Shown: positions 38,737-49,098 of the stretch, one piece after another | How positions within the stretch are numbered: position 1 is the stretch's first letter | How the letters are laid out: every line of letters starts with the position of its first letter | Origin: Advenella kashmirensis WT001 | Lineage (GTDB): Bacteria; Pseudomonadota; Gammaproteobacteria; Burkholderiales; Burkholderiaceae_B | Length of the DNA: 64,000 nucleotides | Direction: 5' to 3' | NCBI RefSeq assembly: GCF_000219915.2 | Contig: NC_017964.1 | Coordinates: 3,286,001 to 3,350,000 of the forward strand | Notes under the pieces: generated by a model | Databases searched by the model: none | Told to the model about the DNA's origin: nothing | The model's input: only the letters and a program-made list of their open reading frames with translations | Position numbers and translations under genes: made by a program

Positions 38737-39810
38737 ATGCTCCCCAAACCTACGGCTACTGCGCCCATTCGCTTTGGCTTTCTGTTGCTGCCGCAGTTCA
38801 CGCTGACCGCATTCTCCGGTCTGCTGGACGTCCTGCGCCTGGCCGGAGACGAAGGCGACTACAGTAAACCGGTTCGCTGCGCCTGGCATGTGGTCGACGA
38901 AACGCTGGCGCCAGTGAGCTCTTCCAGCGCCATTCAGGTAATGCCCTCGGAAAAACTGGGCGATCCGGCACGTTTTGATTATCTGGTGGTGGTGGGCGGT
39001 TTGTTGCACACCGGCCTGCCGCTCAGTCCTGCCCAAAAACGATTTATACAGCAAGCTGCAGACCAGAACGTGAATCTGGTTGGCGTCTGCACCGGGGTTT
39101 TCGCGCTGATGCAGGCCGGTGTCATGCAGGATCACCGCATCTGCGTCAGCTGGTTCCATTATTGGGATTTTGTCGAACAGTTCCCGCAAGCCGATCCGAA
39201 TCTGATTGTTGCCGACCGGCTCTACGTCTGTGATCGCCGCCGCATTACCTGCTCGGGAGGACGTGCATCCATTGATGTGGCCGCCGATATTCTGAAGCGT
39301 CATATGGACCATGCCATCGTACAAAAGGCCTTGCGGATCCTGCAGATAGATAATGCCAACCCGCAAACGACGCCCCAGCCGCTGCCCCCGGGTATCGAAC
39401 CGGACACGCATCCTGTGGTGCGTCGCGCCATGCTGTTAATGGAGCAACATATGGGCAAGGCCCTCACGATGGACACGCTTGCAGGCAAACTGAATATTTC
39501 AGTGCGTCAGCTGGAACGGCTTTTCAAGCAATCGTCAGGCGTGACCCCACAGGCGTATTCCAGGGGGATTCGGCTGCGCATGGCCGCCTGGATGCTGACT
39601 CACTCCACCAAATCCATCGCGGCCATTGCCAGCGCTTGCGGTTTTGCCGATGCCTCACATATGGGGCGGGAATTTCGAACCACCTTTGAAATGTCTCCTG
39701 GCCAGTGGCGCAGCCGGGCCCAGTTGCCGGCATCGCTGCTGGCCGCAAAAACCCCGAACCCGGTCGATTATGTGAGCGAAGTATTTCCGGGGCGCCAGGA
39801 GTTTCATTAG
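38737..39810 (+). CDS. GlxA family transcriptional regulator (DJ-1/PfpI plus AraC HTH)
   Basis: The 357-residue protein has an N-terminal DJ-1/PfpI-like sensor (IRFGFLLLPQFTLTAFSGLL; LVGVCTGVFALMQAGVM) and two C-terminal AraC HTH units (MDTLAGKLNISVRQLERLFK; AAIASACGFADASHMGREFR). Relatives such as GbdR and CdhR respond to glycine betaine, dimethylglycine or carnitine and switch on their catabolic genes. It lies 151 bases before soxB in the same direction, so it is probably the activator of the sarcosine oxidase genes (inference). AAGGA lies 11 bases before the ATG. Confidence 0.85.
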   Translation: MLPKPTATAPIRFGFLLLPQFTLTAFSGLLDVLRLAGDEGDYSKPVRCAWHVVDETLAPVSSSSAIQVMPSEKLGDPARFDYLVVVGGLLHTGLPLSPAQKRFIQQAADQNVNLVGVCTGVFALMQAGVMQDHRICVSWFHYWDFVEQFPQADPNLIVADRLYVCDRRRITCSGGRASIDVAADILKRHMDHAIVQKALRILQIDNANPQTTPQPLPPGIEPDTHPVVRRAMLLMEQHMGKALTMDTLAGKLNISVRQLERLFKQSSGVTPQAYSRGIRLRMAAWMLTHSTKSIAAIASACGFADASHMGREFRTTFEMSPGQWRSRAQLPASLLAAKTPNPVDYVSEVFPGRQEFH

Positions 39811-39961
39811 ACGTTTTCCAACTTTCAAAACCATTCAATGATGGCGTAATTATTCCAATCAATAGGCGGAAAAGTTCTATCTGCGCAGCGCCCGATTTGC
39901 TCTACTTGCAGTCACTGCGCCCGCTCCGATCACGGCGCAACAGGATTGCTACGAGGACATC

Positions 39962-41209
39962 ATGCGCAACCGCTATTCAATTTTCAGTCTGATCCGCAAC
40001 GGGCTGAGCCATAACGAAAAATGGGGACGTGCCTGGCACAGTCCCGAACCCAAGCGCGAATACGACGTGGTTATTGTTGGAGCCGGCGGTCATGGCCTGG
40101 CAACCGCCTATTATCTGGCCAAGGTTCATGGCATACGCAATATTGCCGTTGTGGAAAAAGGCTGGCTGGGTGGCGGCAACACCGCTCGCAATACCACCAT
40201 TGTGCGCTCCAACTACTTATGGGACGAATCAGCACAGCTCTATGAAAAGGCGATGAAGCTATGGGAAGGTCTGTCCCAGGAGCTGAACTACAACGTCATG
40301 TTCAGCCAGCGCGGCGTAATGAATCTGGCGCATACCCTGCAAGAGGTGCGTGATACCCAGCGACGCATCAATGCCAATCTGTATAACGGCGTTGACGGCC
40401 AATGGCTTGACCGCGAACAAATTCGCCAACTGGAGCCGCTGATCAACCTGGACAGCCGCTACCCGGTACTGGGCGCCTCGTTCCAGCCCCGCGGTGGCGT
40501 GGCCCGACATGATGCGGTCGCCTGGGGTTTTGCCCGCGCAGCCGACCAACTGGGCGTGGATATCATTCAGAACTGCCCCGTAACCAACATTCGCAAGAAA
40601 GATGGCGTAGTCCTGGGTGTTGAAACCGGCAAGGGATTCATCGGCGCCAGGAAAGTGGCGATCGTGGCGGCCGGCCATTCAAGTGTGCTTGCCGATATGG
40701 CCGGCATACGCCTGCCGCTGGAGAGCCATCCATTGCAGGCCCTCGTATCGGAGCCGGTCAAGCCTGCGATCAATACCGTGGTCATGTCCAACGCGGTACA
40801 TGCTTATATCAGCCAGTCCGATAAAGGCGATCTGGTCATTGGCGCAGGCATTGATCAGTACACAGGCTATGGTCAGCGCGGCAGTTTTCAGAGCATCGAA
40901 CAGACCTTGCAGGCCATTGTTGAAATGTTCCCCAGCTTAAGCCGTGTGCGCATGAACCGGCAATGGGCCGGCATTGTCGACATTAGTCCCGATGCCTGTC
41001 CCATCATCTCCAAAACGCCCATCAAGGGGCTCTATTTCAATTGTGGCTGGGGTACCGGCGGCTTCAAGGCGACGCCAGGCTCGGGCTGGGTTTTTGCCCA
41101 CACCATCGCCAACGACGAACCTCATTCCCTGAACGCGCCCTTTTCCATAGACCGCTTCTATACCGGTCATCTCATAGACGAGCACGGCGCCGCTGCCGTT
41201 GCGCACTAG
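39962..41209 (+). CDS. soxB: Sarcosine oxidase subunit beta (SoxB)
   Basis: This 415-residue flavoprotein subunit oxidises sarcosine to glycine and formaldehyde-level carbon. The FAD-binding fold is [20 protein letters not shown], followed by [20 protein letters not shown], the usual SoxB sequence with the site for covalent FMN further on. The C-terminal [19 protein letters not shown] ends the FAD domain. First gene of the soxBDAG unit. The delta subunit starts 11 bases after its stop. Confidence 0.92.
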   Translation: MRNRYSIFSLIRNGLSHNEKWGRAWHSPEPKREYDVVIVGAGGHGLATAYYLAKVHGIRNIAVVEKGWLGGGNTARNTTIVRSNYLWDESAQLYEKAMKLWEGLSQELNYNVMFSQRGVMNLAHTLQEVRDTQRRINANLYNGVDGQWLDREQIRQLEPLINLDSRYPVLGASFQPRGGVARHDAVAWGFARAADQLGVDIIQNCPVTNIRKKDGVVLGVETGKGFIGARKVAIVAAGHSSVLADMAGIRLPLESHPLQALVSEPVKPAINTVVMSNAVHAYISQSDKGDLVIGAGIDQYTGYGQRGSFQSIEQTLQAIVEMFPSLSRVRMNRQWAGIVDISPDACPIISKTPIKGLYFNCGWGTGGFKATPGSGWVFAHTIANDEPHSLNAPFSIDRFYTGHLIDEHGAAAVAH

Positions 41210-41219
41210 GATCATAATC

Positions 41220-41498
41220 ATGCTTGTCATACGATGCCCATGGTGCGGTGAGCGCGCCGAAAGCGAATTCAATTTCGGCGGCCAGGCCGGTATTGAACGA
41301 CCCGCCAATCCCGAACACCTGTCCGATGAACAATGGGGCGACTATTTGTTCATGCGCAAGAACCCTTTAGGCATCCACCGCGAACAATGGGTGCATACTC
41401 ATGGCTGTCGACGCTGGTTTATTGCCGAACGCGACACCCGTCATTATCAGTTCAAGTCGGTGGAAAAAATCGGCGCACCGGGCAAGGAGCAGACATGA
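41220..41498 (+). CDS. soxD: Sarcosine oxidase subunit delta (SoxD)
   Basis: A 92-residue zinc-binding subunit. It begins MLVIRCPWCGERAESEFNFG, where CPWCG supplies two Cys ligands; the other ligands are in THGCRRWFIAERD. It helps hold the heterotetramer together. The ATG at 41220 follows the soxB stop by ten bases, and its own stop overlaps the soxA start by four bases (ATGA). Confidence 0.92.
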   Translation: MLVIRCPWCGERAESEFNFGGQAGIERPANPEHLSDEQWGDYLFMRKNPLGIHREQWVHTHGCRRWFIAERDTRHYQFKSVEKIGAPGKEQT

Positions 41499-44496
41499 CC
41501 CAGTCACATCGTCTGGCCGATGGCGGTCTTATTGACAGAAACAAACCACTGCGGTTCCAATTTAACGGCAAATGGTATCTGGGTTACCAGGGCGATACGC
41601 TGGCCTCTGCCCTGCTTGCAAATGGCATCCACTTTGTCGCTCGCAGTTTCAAGTATCACCGCCCCCGCGGCATCATGACGGCCGGAGTCGAGGAACCCAA
41701 TGCCATTGTCCAGCTGGAAAACGGCGCATATACCGTGCCCAATGCGCGCGCTACTGAAGTCGAACTGTACGAAGGATTGACTGCAAGCAGCGTTAATGCC
41801 CGGCCCGACATTGAACGTGACCGGCTGGCGTTCATGCAATATTTGTCGCGCTTTATCCCGGCAGGCTTTTACTATAAAACATTTATGTGGCCCCGCCGCT
41901 GGTGGGGGAAATATGAAGAACACATCCGCCATACTGCAGGCCTGGGTACCGTTCCCACCGAACATGATCCTGATCGCTACGAAAAAACTATGCCCACTGT
42001 GATGTACTGGTCGTAGGCGCGGGGCCTGCCGGACTTGCCGCCGCATACAGCGCCGCAAGTACGGGTGCACGGGTCATACTGGTCGACAATCAATCGGAAC
42101 CGGGCGGCAGCCTGCTGCACGCGTGCGCCTCTGTCAACGGCGCACCTGCCAGGCAGTGGCTCGCAAGGATCACCGGCGAACTGGCCGCAATGCCCGAATT
42201 CCAATTTTTGCCGCGCGCGACCGCCTTCGGTTATCAGGACCACAACCTGGTCACCGTATGCGAACGACTGACCGATCATCTGCCGCTGCAGCAGCGTAAC
42301 GGCGTGCGCGAACGCCTGTGGAAAATCCGCGCTGCGCACGTGATTCTGGCCACCGGTGCCCATGAGCGTCCAATCGCGTTCGGCAACAATGACCTGCCTG
42401 GCATTTTGCTGGCGTCAGCGATCAGCACCTATATCGGCCGCTTTGGCGTGCTGCCCGGCCGGCGCGCCGTGGTGTTTACCAATAATGACAGCGCCTATCA
42501 GACTGCACTGGACCTGCATCGCTGCGGCGCCCAGGTTACCGTTGTTGACGCGCGCGCGGCCAAGGACGCAGCCGTGCCGACATTGCTTGCAGAAAAAGGC
42601 ATACCGATCCTGTGGCAGGCTGTTGTCAGCCACGCCAATGGCAAACGTCATATAGACAGCGTAGCCGTGCGCCAGCTGGGCAATCCGGTCGGCCATGACA
42701 TAACAACCCACACACTGCCTTGCGATCTGCTTGCCGTATCCGGCGGACGGAACCCGGTCGTGCATTTGTATGCCCAGTCTGGCGGCAAACCCCGCTGGCA
42801 GGAACTTGACGCCTGCTTCGTGCCGAACGATCAGGTGGCCAGGCAGACAACGGTCGGCGCTTGCAACGGCCAATTTGATCTGGCCGGCGCCCTGGACAGC
42901 GGCGTACGGGCCGGCCGCGAAGCGGCTGCCGCGCTAGGTTGGCAGTCCGATCACGATATCTCGTGGCACACAGAGCCTGTGCCGGCCGGCAACATCCTGC
43001 CCTTGTGGACAACGGCCACGGGCCGGGATATCGCGCGCGGCCCCAAGCAATTTGTGGATTTGCAAAATGACGTGTCTGTGTCCGACATCTACCTGGCCGT
43101 ACGCGAAGGCTATCGCAGCATCGAACATGTCAAGCGTTATACCGCCATGGGTTTCGGCACCGACCAGGGCAAACTGGGTAACATTAACGGCATGGCTGTG
43201 CTGGCCGACGCGCTTGGCCAGAGTATATCGGAGACGGGCACGACCACCTTCCGTCCCAACTACACCCCCGTTTCTTTCGGCGCCATTGCCGGACGAGAGC
43301 TGGGCGAGTATTTCGATCCAATTCGTAAAAGCTGCCTGCATCAATGGCATGTTGCGCATGGCGCCGTTTTTGAAGATGTGGGAAACTGGAAGCGTGCACG
43401 GTATTATCCCCGCGACAATGAAACCATGGAGGCGGCGGTTGCGCGAGAATGCCTGGCCGTGCGTAACAGCGTCGGGCTGCTCGATTACAGCACATTGGGT
43501 AAAATTGATGTGCGCGGGCCTGATGCCGCCACATTTTTGAATCGCATCTATACCAACTCCTGGACCAAACTTGAACCCGGGCGCTGCCGCTATGGCCTGA
43601 TGCTTGATGAAAATGGCATGATCCTGGACGATGGCGTCAATTTGCGGCTCGCCGATCAGCATTTTCTCATTTCGACAACTACCAGTGGCGCCGCCAAAGT
43701 GATGAGCTGGATGGAGCGTTGGTTGCAGACCGAATGGCCAGAACTTAAAGTCTATCTTACCTCGCTGACCGACCAATATGCGACGGCAACGGTTGCCGGC
43801 CCACACGCCCGCAAGGTGCTGCAGCACGTATGCCATGACATTGACTTTGACAACCAGGCTTTCCCGTTCATGAGTTTCAGACACGGCAGTATTGATGGCG
43901 TGGCGGTACGTATTTTGCGCGTCAGCTTCTCGGGTGAGCTGTCTTATGAAGTCTATATGCCCGCCAATCACGGTCATCATATATGGGAAATGCTTATGCA
44001 TGCCGGCGAACCGTTTGGCATCACACCCTATGGTACCGAGGCCATGCATGTACTGCGGGCTGAAAAAGGCTTCATTATTGTCGGACAGGATACCGACGGC
44101 TCGGCCACACCCATTGACATGGGCATGAGCGGTATGCTTGCCCCGTCCAAAGACTTCCTGGGCAAACGCTCGCTGTCGCGCAGCGACACAGCCGGCCCTG
44201 ATCGCAAACAATTTGTCGGACTGCGCTCGCAAGACGGGCGAACCGTATTGCCGGAAGGCGCGGCCATTCTTAATGAACCCGCTGCGCCGGCAATAGTACC
44301 GTTACAGGGGCACGTCACCTCAAGCTATCTGAGTCCCACTCTGAAGCAACCTATTGCGCTTGCCATGATCAGAAACGGCCTGTCTCGCATGCAACAGGAA
44401 GTCACGGTTGCATTGCCAGACGGCGCATTCGCGCAAGCGCAGATCTGCAGTCCGGTATTCTATGATCCCCAAGGAGCACGCCAGCATGTTGAATGA
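41495..44496 (+). CDS. soxA: Sarcosine oxidase subunit alpha (SoxA), frameshifted
   Basis: Repaired length is 1000 residues, the family norm. The N-terminal 2Fe-2S-like domain includes YHRPRGIMTAGVEEPNA; an NAD/FAD domain has DVLVVGAGPAGLAAAYSAAS; another FAD half has AAHVILATGAHERPIAFG. The C-terminal aminomethyltransferase domain, which passes the one-carbon unit to tetrahydrofolate, has FSGELSYEVYMPANHGHH and RAEKGFIIVGQDTDGSATPI. One A is missing in the run at 41982-41987; with it the reading is RYEKNYAHCDVLVVGAGPAG. The 3' end overlaps the start of soxG. Confidence 0.9.
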
Positions 44497-45097
44497 ACCC
44501 AGACAGCAAACTCCACTGGCAGGCCTGACAGGCGGTGCCGGCGCATTTGAACACGGATCACCCGCGTGCGTGATACTGCTTGAAGTGCCGTTTGCAGAAC
44601 TGGTTAATCTGCGTGGCGAACCTGACAATCTTGACTTTACTGCTGCCGTACAGAGCACACTCGGCATACCGTTGCCGACCGAACCCAATACCACAACTGA
44701 AAGTGATCAGTATTGCATTATGTGGCTCGCGCCTGACGAATGGATGATCCGTGCAAAAAGGCCGCAAGCCGGCGATCTGCCGACCCGTCTGAACGTGGCT
44801 TTGCGCGGTATTTTCTGCGCCGTGACCGACCAGAGCAGCGCCTACAGCACAGTGCAACTGAGTGGCCCGAAAGCCCGTTGTGTTCTGGCCAAAGGCTGCC
44901 CTTTGGACTTGCACCCTCGCATATTTGGTGCTGGGCAATGTGCACAAAGTCATTATTACAAAACATCAGTGCTGCTGCGCCGTCTTGATGACAAAGCCGG
45001 TGAGCACTGGGAGGTAATTGTGCGGCGAAGTTTTGCCGACTATGCCTTGCGGATGCTGATGGATGGGATGTGGGAGTATACAGAGAGGCGCAATTGA
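44486..45097 (+). CDS. soxG: Sarcosine oxidase subunit gamma (SoxG)
   Basis: A 203-residue subunit related to the aminomethyltransferase fold. Features are YCIMWLAPDEWMIRAKRPQ, ALRGIFCAVTDQSSAYSTVQ and LAKGCPLDLHPRIFGAGQCA, the usual SoxG C-terminal signature. The ATG at 44486 overlaps the end of soxA by 11 bases and has AAGGAG nine bases upstream. A hairpin with a T-run follows, closing the sox operon. No purU, folD or glyA lies downstream as in some sox loci. Confidence 0.9.
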   Translation: MLNEPRQQTPLAGLTGGAGAFEHGSPACVILLEVPFAELVNLRGEPDNLDFTAAVQSTLGIPLPTEPNTTTESDQYCIMWLAPDEWMIRAKRPQAGDLPTRLNVALRGIFCAVTDQSSAYSTVQLSGPKARCVLAKGCPLDLHPRIFGAGQCAQSHYYKTSVLLRRLDDKAGEHWEVIVRRSFADYALRMLMDGMWEYTERRN

Positions 45098-45149
45098 TAA
45101 GGTAGCCCGCTGTTGGGACAAGCCCAGCGAAAACAGTCCTCATGCAGCG

Positions 45150-45196
45150 CGCCGGCAGTAAGCAAACTCAGTACTCGCCGGCGATATTAATTTTTT
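45150..45196 (+). terminator. Rho-independent terminator after soxG
   Basis: CGCCGGCAGTA (45150-45160) pairs with TACT and GCCGGCG (45072-type arm at 45172-45183), giving an 11-base stem with one bulged C. ATATTAATTTTTTA follows. It sits about 55 bases after the soxG stop and overlaps the end of the convergent GntR gene. Confidence 0.65.
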
Positions 45197-45903
45197 ATGC
45201 CAAACAGATTCATCTCTATCTGTTGCAAATGCTCAAGCAACCGTTTCCTGGCCAGCCCGGCATCGCGGTCGGTCAGCGCCGCGACAATTTCCCGATGTTG
45301 CACCTCATAGCAGTGGCGATTTTCGGGAGTCAGAGAATTGCGTTTGAGCCGCCCCCATTCTCCCTGGGCACGCACCTGGTTTGTCAGATTCAAAACCTGC
45401 ACAAAAAAAGAATTATGGGTGGCATGCGCCAGCGCCTTGTGCAGCTGTTCATCCCAATGCTCAAACTCTTCAATTGTCAGGGCGGCTTCCGAGCGCGCAA
45501 TACATTCGGCCATGCGCTGGAAATCCATTACGGTAGCGTTCTGAACGATCAGGCCAGGCATCAGCGGTTCGATCAACTGACGGGCAACCATGAGCTCGGC
45601 CGGACTGGTGCTGATTGCCGAGACCTGATCTTGCGGATCCGGATTAGCCAATAACGCCGCGCGCTCGGTTACAAACGTGCCGCTGCCAATGCTTTGGCTG
45701 ATCAGTTGCTGCTGGCGAAAAAGCGCCAACACCCGTCGTACTGCGCCACGGGATATATTGAAACGGTCACTGAGTTCACGTTCCGGCGGCAGTTTCATGC
45801 CGGGTTTCAATTTACCGGCGACGATTTCTCCTGCGAGGTAGTCCGCCAGTTTCTTGCCGCCAAGCAGCCGAATCTGGCCACTGATATTAATTCTGTCTGT
45901 CAT
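45187..45903 (-). CDS. GntR family regulator, FadR/FCD type
   Basis: A 238-residue regulator. The winged HTH near the N-terminus is LKPGMKLPPERELSDRFNIS with GAVRRVLALFRQQQL; an all-helical FCD effector domain follows (EFEHWDEQLHKALAHATHNS carries His/Asp metal-ligand positions). The gene is divergent from the FAH-family gene that starts 120 bases away, making that gene the likely target. Its 3' end meets the sox terminator. Confidence 0.86.
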   Translation of the reverse strand: MTDRINISGQIRLLGGKKLADYLAGEIVAGKLKPGMKLPPERELSDRFNISRGAVRRVLALFRQQQLISQSIGSGTFVTERAALLANPDPQDQVSAISTSPAELMVARQLIEPLMPGLIVQNATVMDFQRMAECIARSEAALTIEEFEHWDEQLHKALAHATHNSFFVQVLNLTNQVRAQGEWGRLKRNSLTPENRHCYEVQHREIVAALTDRDAGLARKRLLEHLQQIEMNLFGIKN

Positions 45904-46006
45904 TGAATCCGTCGAATACGTGTTATCTGCGCTTGGAACAGGGCAATATAGACCAATACGAGCCCATTTTGGTATTTTTATTGTGATAGATTAACATTTT
46001 CTCTGA

Positions 46007-46018
46007 CCAATTAATTGG
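46007..46018. promoter_or_regulatory. Palindrome CCAATTAATTGG, candidate GntR operator
   Basis: A perfect 12-base palindrome that ends five bases before the FAH-family start codon. A second looser pair, ACCAA (near 45953) with TTGGT (near 45969), lies between the divergent GntR and FAH genes. FadR-type GntR proteins often bind such ACCAA/TTGGT-like repeats; binding here is inference. Confidence 0.4.
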
Positions 46019-46023
46019 AAAAA

Positions 46024-46893
46024 ATGAAATTTGCCACGTTGAAATATCAAGACAATAGCTATCCATGCCTTGTGGATACTGACAAGAACCAATTTTGGCC
46101 CATATTCGAGCTTGTCACCGGGTTCAAGGGAGATATGAACCAATTGGTATCGCAATATGCAGCCTTACGAGATCGCCTGACGCCAGTATCGCCAGGACAC
46201 GATCTGGCCGCAGCCACCGTCCTTGCTCCGATACCCCGGCCCCGCCGCAATCTTTTCTGTGTGGGCCGAAATTATCACGCGCACGCCAGGGAGCTGTCCG
46301 ACACGGTATTCAAGGACAGCAATAAAAAAGCGGATTCCTGGCCCATCGTATTTACCAAAGTTCCCGAGTGCGTTATCGGACCGGGGCAGACAGTTATGCT
46401 GCCGGGAACAATTTCCAGCCAAATTGATTATGAAGCCGAATTGGCAATCATCATTGGTACAAAAGGTAAAAACATTTCGCGTGAGAATGCCCTGACTCAT
46501 GTATTTGGCTACACCATTGTGAACGACGTGACGGCACGTGATATTCAAATGCGCCACCAGCAATGGGATCTGGGAAAATCGTTCGATACCTTCTGCCCTA
46601 TGGGGCCATGGATTGTTACCGCCGATGAACTTGATGCAACCAATACGCGTGTACGGTGCTGGGTGAACGAGCAACTGCGTCAGGACGCCGTCACCACAGA
46701 TCTGATATTCGATTTACCCACGCTCATCGAAACCTGCTCGCGCGGCATCACGCTTTACCCCGGCGATATTATCGCTACCGGCACGCCAGCGGGCGTTGGC
46801 ATGGGCATGACACCACCGCAATATCTGCGCAGCGCAGACGTGGTAACAATACAGATAGACGGCATTGGTGAACTGAGCAACCCCTTTGGCTGA
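46024..46893 (+). CDS. Fumarylacetoacetate hydrolase (FAH) family protein
   Basis: A 289-residue protein of the FAH superfamily. The C-terminal catalytic domain has NLFCVGRNYHAHARELSD, DYEAELAIIIGTKGKNIS (metal-binding Glu pair), FGYTIVNDVTARDIQMRHQ and FCPMGPWIVTADELD. The family includes fumarylpyruvate and 2-hydroxyhepta-2,4-dienedioate hydrolases, oxaloacetate decarboxylases and related lyases, so the reaction is a C-C cleavage or decarboxylation of a keto-dicarboxylic acid. Start at ATG 46024, beside the palindrome above. The tripartite tricarboxylate receptor follows, suggesting uptake of the substrate. Confidence 0.85.
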   Translation: MKFATLKYQDNSYPCLVDTDKNQFWPIFELVTGFKGDMNQLVSQYAALRDRLTPVSPGHDLAAATVLAPIPRPRRNLFCVGRNYHAHARELSDTVFKDSNKKADSWPIVFTKVPECVIGPGQTVMLPGTISSQIDYEAELAIIIGTKGKNISRENALTHVFGYTIVNDVTARDIQMRHQQWDLGKSFDTFCPMGPWIVTADELDATNTRVRCWVNEQLRQDAVTTDLIFDLPTLIETCSRGITLYPGDIIATGTPAGVGMGMTPPQYLRSADVVTIQIDGIGELSNPFG

Positions 46894-47034
46894 GCATTTC
46901 ATTGACGAGCAACGGAATCGGCACAGCCTGACGACACAATAGCTGGCCGTTTCAACCGATAAAAACATGCAGTGCAGCACACGACAACAAAGCACCATTG
47001 ACAATCGCAATTGGTCACGGCAGGAGACACCACC

Positions 47035-48044
47035 ATGACACCAACACGTAAGAATGCATCGTCGTCATCCAATATGACGACAACCCGCAAGCTGACATCC
47101 TTGTTACTGGCGTTATCGCTTGTAACCGCATCCCAGGCCCTGGCCCGATACCCGGAAAGACCCGTTACCATGATTGTGCCATTTCCGCCCGGCGGCGTTG
47201 CCGATACGGTCGCCCGCCCGGTGGCAGATGCCATGTCCAAAGCACTGGGCAAATCTGTGGTCATCGAAAACAAGGGCGGGGCTGGCGGCGCTATCGGCAT
47301 CGGGGCGTCAGCCAGGCAAAACCGGATGGCTATACCATTCTTTTGAGCCTGTCGTCCATTTCAATTTTGCCCGGGGCAGACAAAATCCTTGGCCGAACGC
47401 CTGCCTATCGGCTTGATCAATTCAAGCCGATAGCGCGAATCACAGCAGATCCGACCGTGCTCGTGGTCAGGGCCGACGCGCCATGGAAGAGCGCCAAAGA
47501 GTTTATTGAAGCGGCCAGAAAAGATCCGAAAGGCATCACTTATGGCAGCTCCGGCCTGTATGGCACCATGCACGTTCCGATGGAAATCCTGTCGCAGGCT
47601 GCCGGAATCTCTCTTGCACATATCCCCTATACCGGGGCCGGTCCGGCAGTAGCAGGACTGCTGGGCAATCACGTGCAGGCACTGGCTACCGGTCCGGCAA
47701 GCATAGTTCAGCAGGTCAAGGCCGGCAAAGTGCGGGCGCTGGCACACTGGGGAGATAAGCCGATTGCGTCCATGCCGGATGTACCCAGCCTGAAGTCGCT
47801 TGGACACGACGCCACCTTTATCCAGTGGTCCGGCGTTTTTGTACCCGCCGACACACCAGCCGAGGCCACCGAGACATTGAAAACCAGTCTGGATAAACTC
47901 GCTGCCGACCCTGCTTTTGCCAAAACCATCGGCAACACAGGCAGTCCACTGGATTATCTGCCTGCTGACGCCTTTGCCCAATACTGGAAACAGGATGCAC
48001 AAGGCATTGCCGTCACGGTACAGAAAATGGGAAAAATTGAATAA
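47035..48044 (+). CDS. Tripartite tricarboxylate transporter substrate-binding protein (Bug/TctC family), frameshifted
   Basis: Repaired length is about 336 residues. A long N-terminal region leads to a signal helix (LTSLLLALSLVTASQALA), then YPERPVTMIVPFPPGGVADT, the Bug family start, and AGLAHIPYTGAGPAVA-type motif (here SLAHIPYTGAGPAVAGLLGN) in the second lobe. The frame breaks at GGGG 47302-47305; adding one G gives IGIGGVSQAKPDGYTILLSL. Bug receptors bind carboxylates such as citrate, glutamate or nicotinate. No TctA/TctB membrane subunits are close by. AGGAG lies eight bases before the ATG. Confidence 0.84.
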
Positions 48045-48235
48045 TTGATTATGCGGCAGTGGCCTCGCGCGCCACGCCGCGATACGTCACTCGGGAGCCT
48101 GCCAGGCTGGTAAAACGGGCGCACCGAATCAATTGTCAGCGTGCACAATCACATTATGCGATGACAGCACCCGGGTGCACTGATCGATATTTGGCGGGGC
48201 CGTCGTGCCGCCCGTCACTACCAGCGGCATGCCGG

Positions 48236-48949
48236 CTACATAAAATCAGTGACGCTTTCCTTGGTATAAAACTCTATGTAGTCCAGCAATTTGTCTGATG
48301 CCTGAGCAGCTTTATCCGCGTCCTGCTGGCCGATGGCTTCAGCCACATCGGCGTGCAACAAGGCCATGGTTTGCAGGTCATTCGATTTTTTGAAATAAAA
48401 ATACCAGAATCGACGGGACAAGCCATGCATCAGGCGCATGGCCCCTTCTGCAAATTCATTCCTGGCCGCCTTCAAGGTCAATTCATTGAGCATTCTGTCG
48501 GCTTTCAGGAACTGGTTTACATCGGCCTGCCTGGCCGATTCCTTAAATTGCTGATGCAACTGGACAAAGGCAAGCCGCTCCTGTTCCGTGCAGCGCTTTG
48601 CCGACATGCGGCAAACAAGCCGTTCAACTTCCCGACGCACTTCGAGCAGCTTTAACTGCTTGCGGATATTGATCTCGGGAATAAACAAGCCACGCTGCGG
48701 CAAAACGATAATCAGATGCTCGCGCGCCAGTCGCTGCACCGCTTCCCGTACCGGCGTGCGTCCAATTTCCGTCAAGTCGCACAACTGCTGTTCCGAGACA
48801 GAACAGCCCGGCTCCAGGACCAGCATGGTAATAGCCTGCTCAAGCTTTTGATAGGCAATATCGGTCAGTTTGACTTTGGGTTGAAGCGAAACGGGTTCCG
48901 AAACAAGGTCTTGATTATTCTGTAAATTCGATGCGTTATTTGAGGCCAT
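48236..48949 (-). CDS. GntR family regulator, FCD type
   Basis: A 237-residue regulator with the HTH LCDLTEIGRTPVREAVQRLA and LIIVLPQRGLFIPEINIRKQ, and an FCD domain rich in helices (FKESARQADVNQFLKADRML). It is divergent from the hydrolase-ADH pair that starts at 49099. Its likely targets are those genes (inference). Distinct from the GntR at 45.2 kb, with which it shares only the fold. Confidence 0.85.
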   Translation of the reverse strand: MASNNASNLQNNQDLVSEPVSLQPKVKLTDIAYQKLEQAITMLVLEPGCSVSEQQLCDLTEIGRTPVREAVQRLAREHLIIVLPQRGLFIPEINIRKQLKLLEVRREVERLVCRMSAKRCTEQERLAFVQLHQQFKESARQADVNQFLKADRMLNELTLKAARNEFAEGAMRLMHGLSRRFWYFYFKKSNDLQTMALLHADVAEAIGQQDADKAAQASDKLLDYIEFYTKESVTDFM

Positions 48950-49098
48950 GATGTCACGAAAAGGTTGACCGAAAAAAATCGTTTTTCTTTCGGCTATTGT
49001 GAAAAATCACACACGTGAGTATTATACAACTAATATATTTGTTGCTCCCTTCATTTCAATCGACTTGCTTTTTCTGTTCATTCATCAATCACAACACT

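Noticed and set aside
42934-44232. Minus-strand open frame of 432 codons
   Set aside because: Antisense to the conserved soxA aminomethyltransferase region; no domain of its own.
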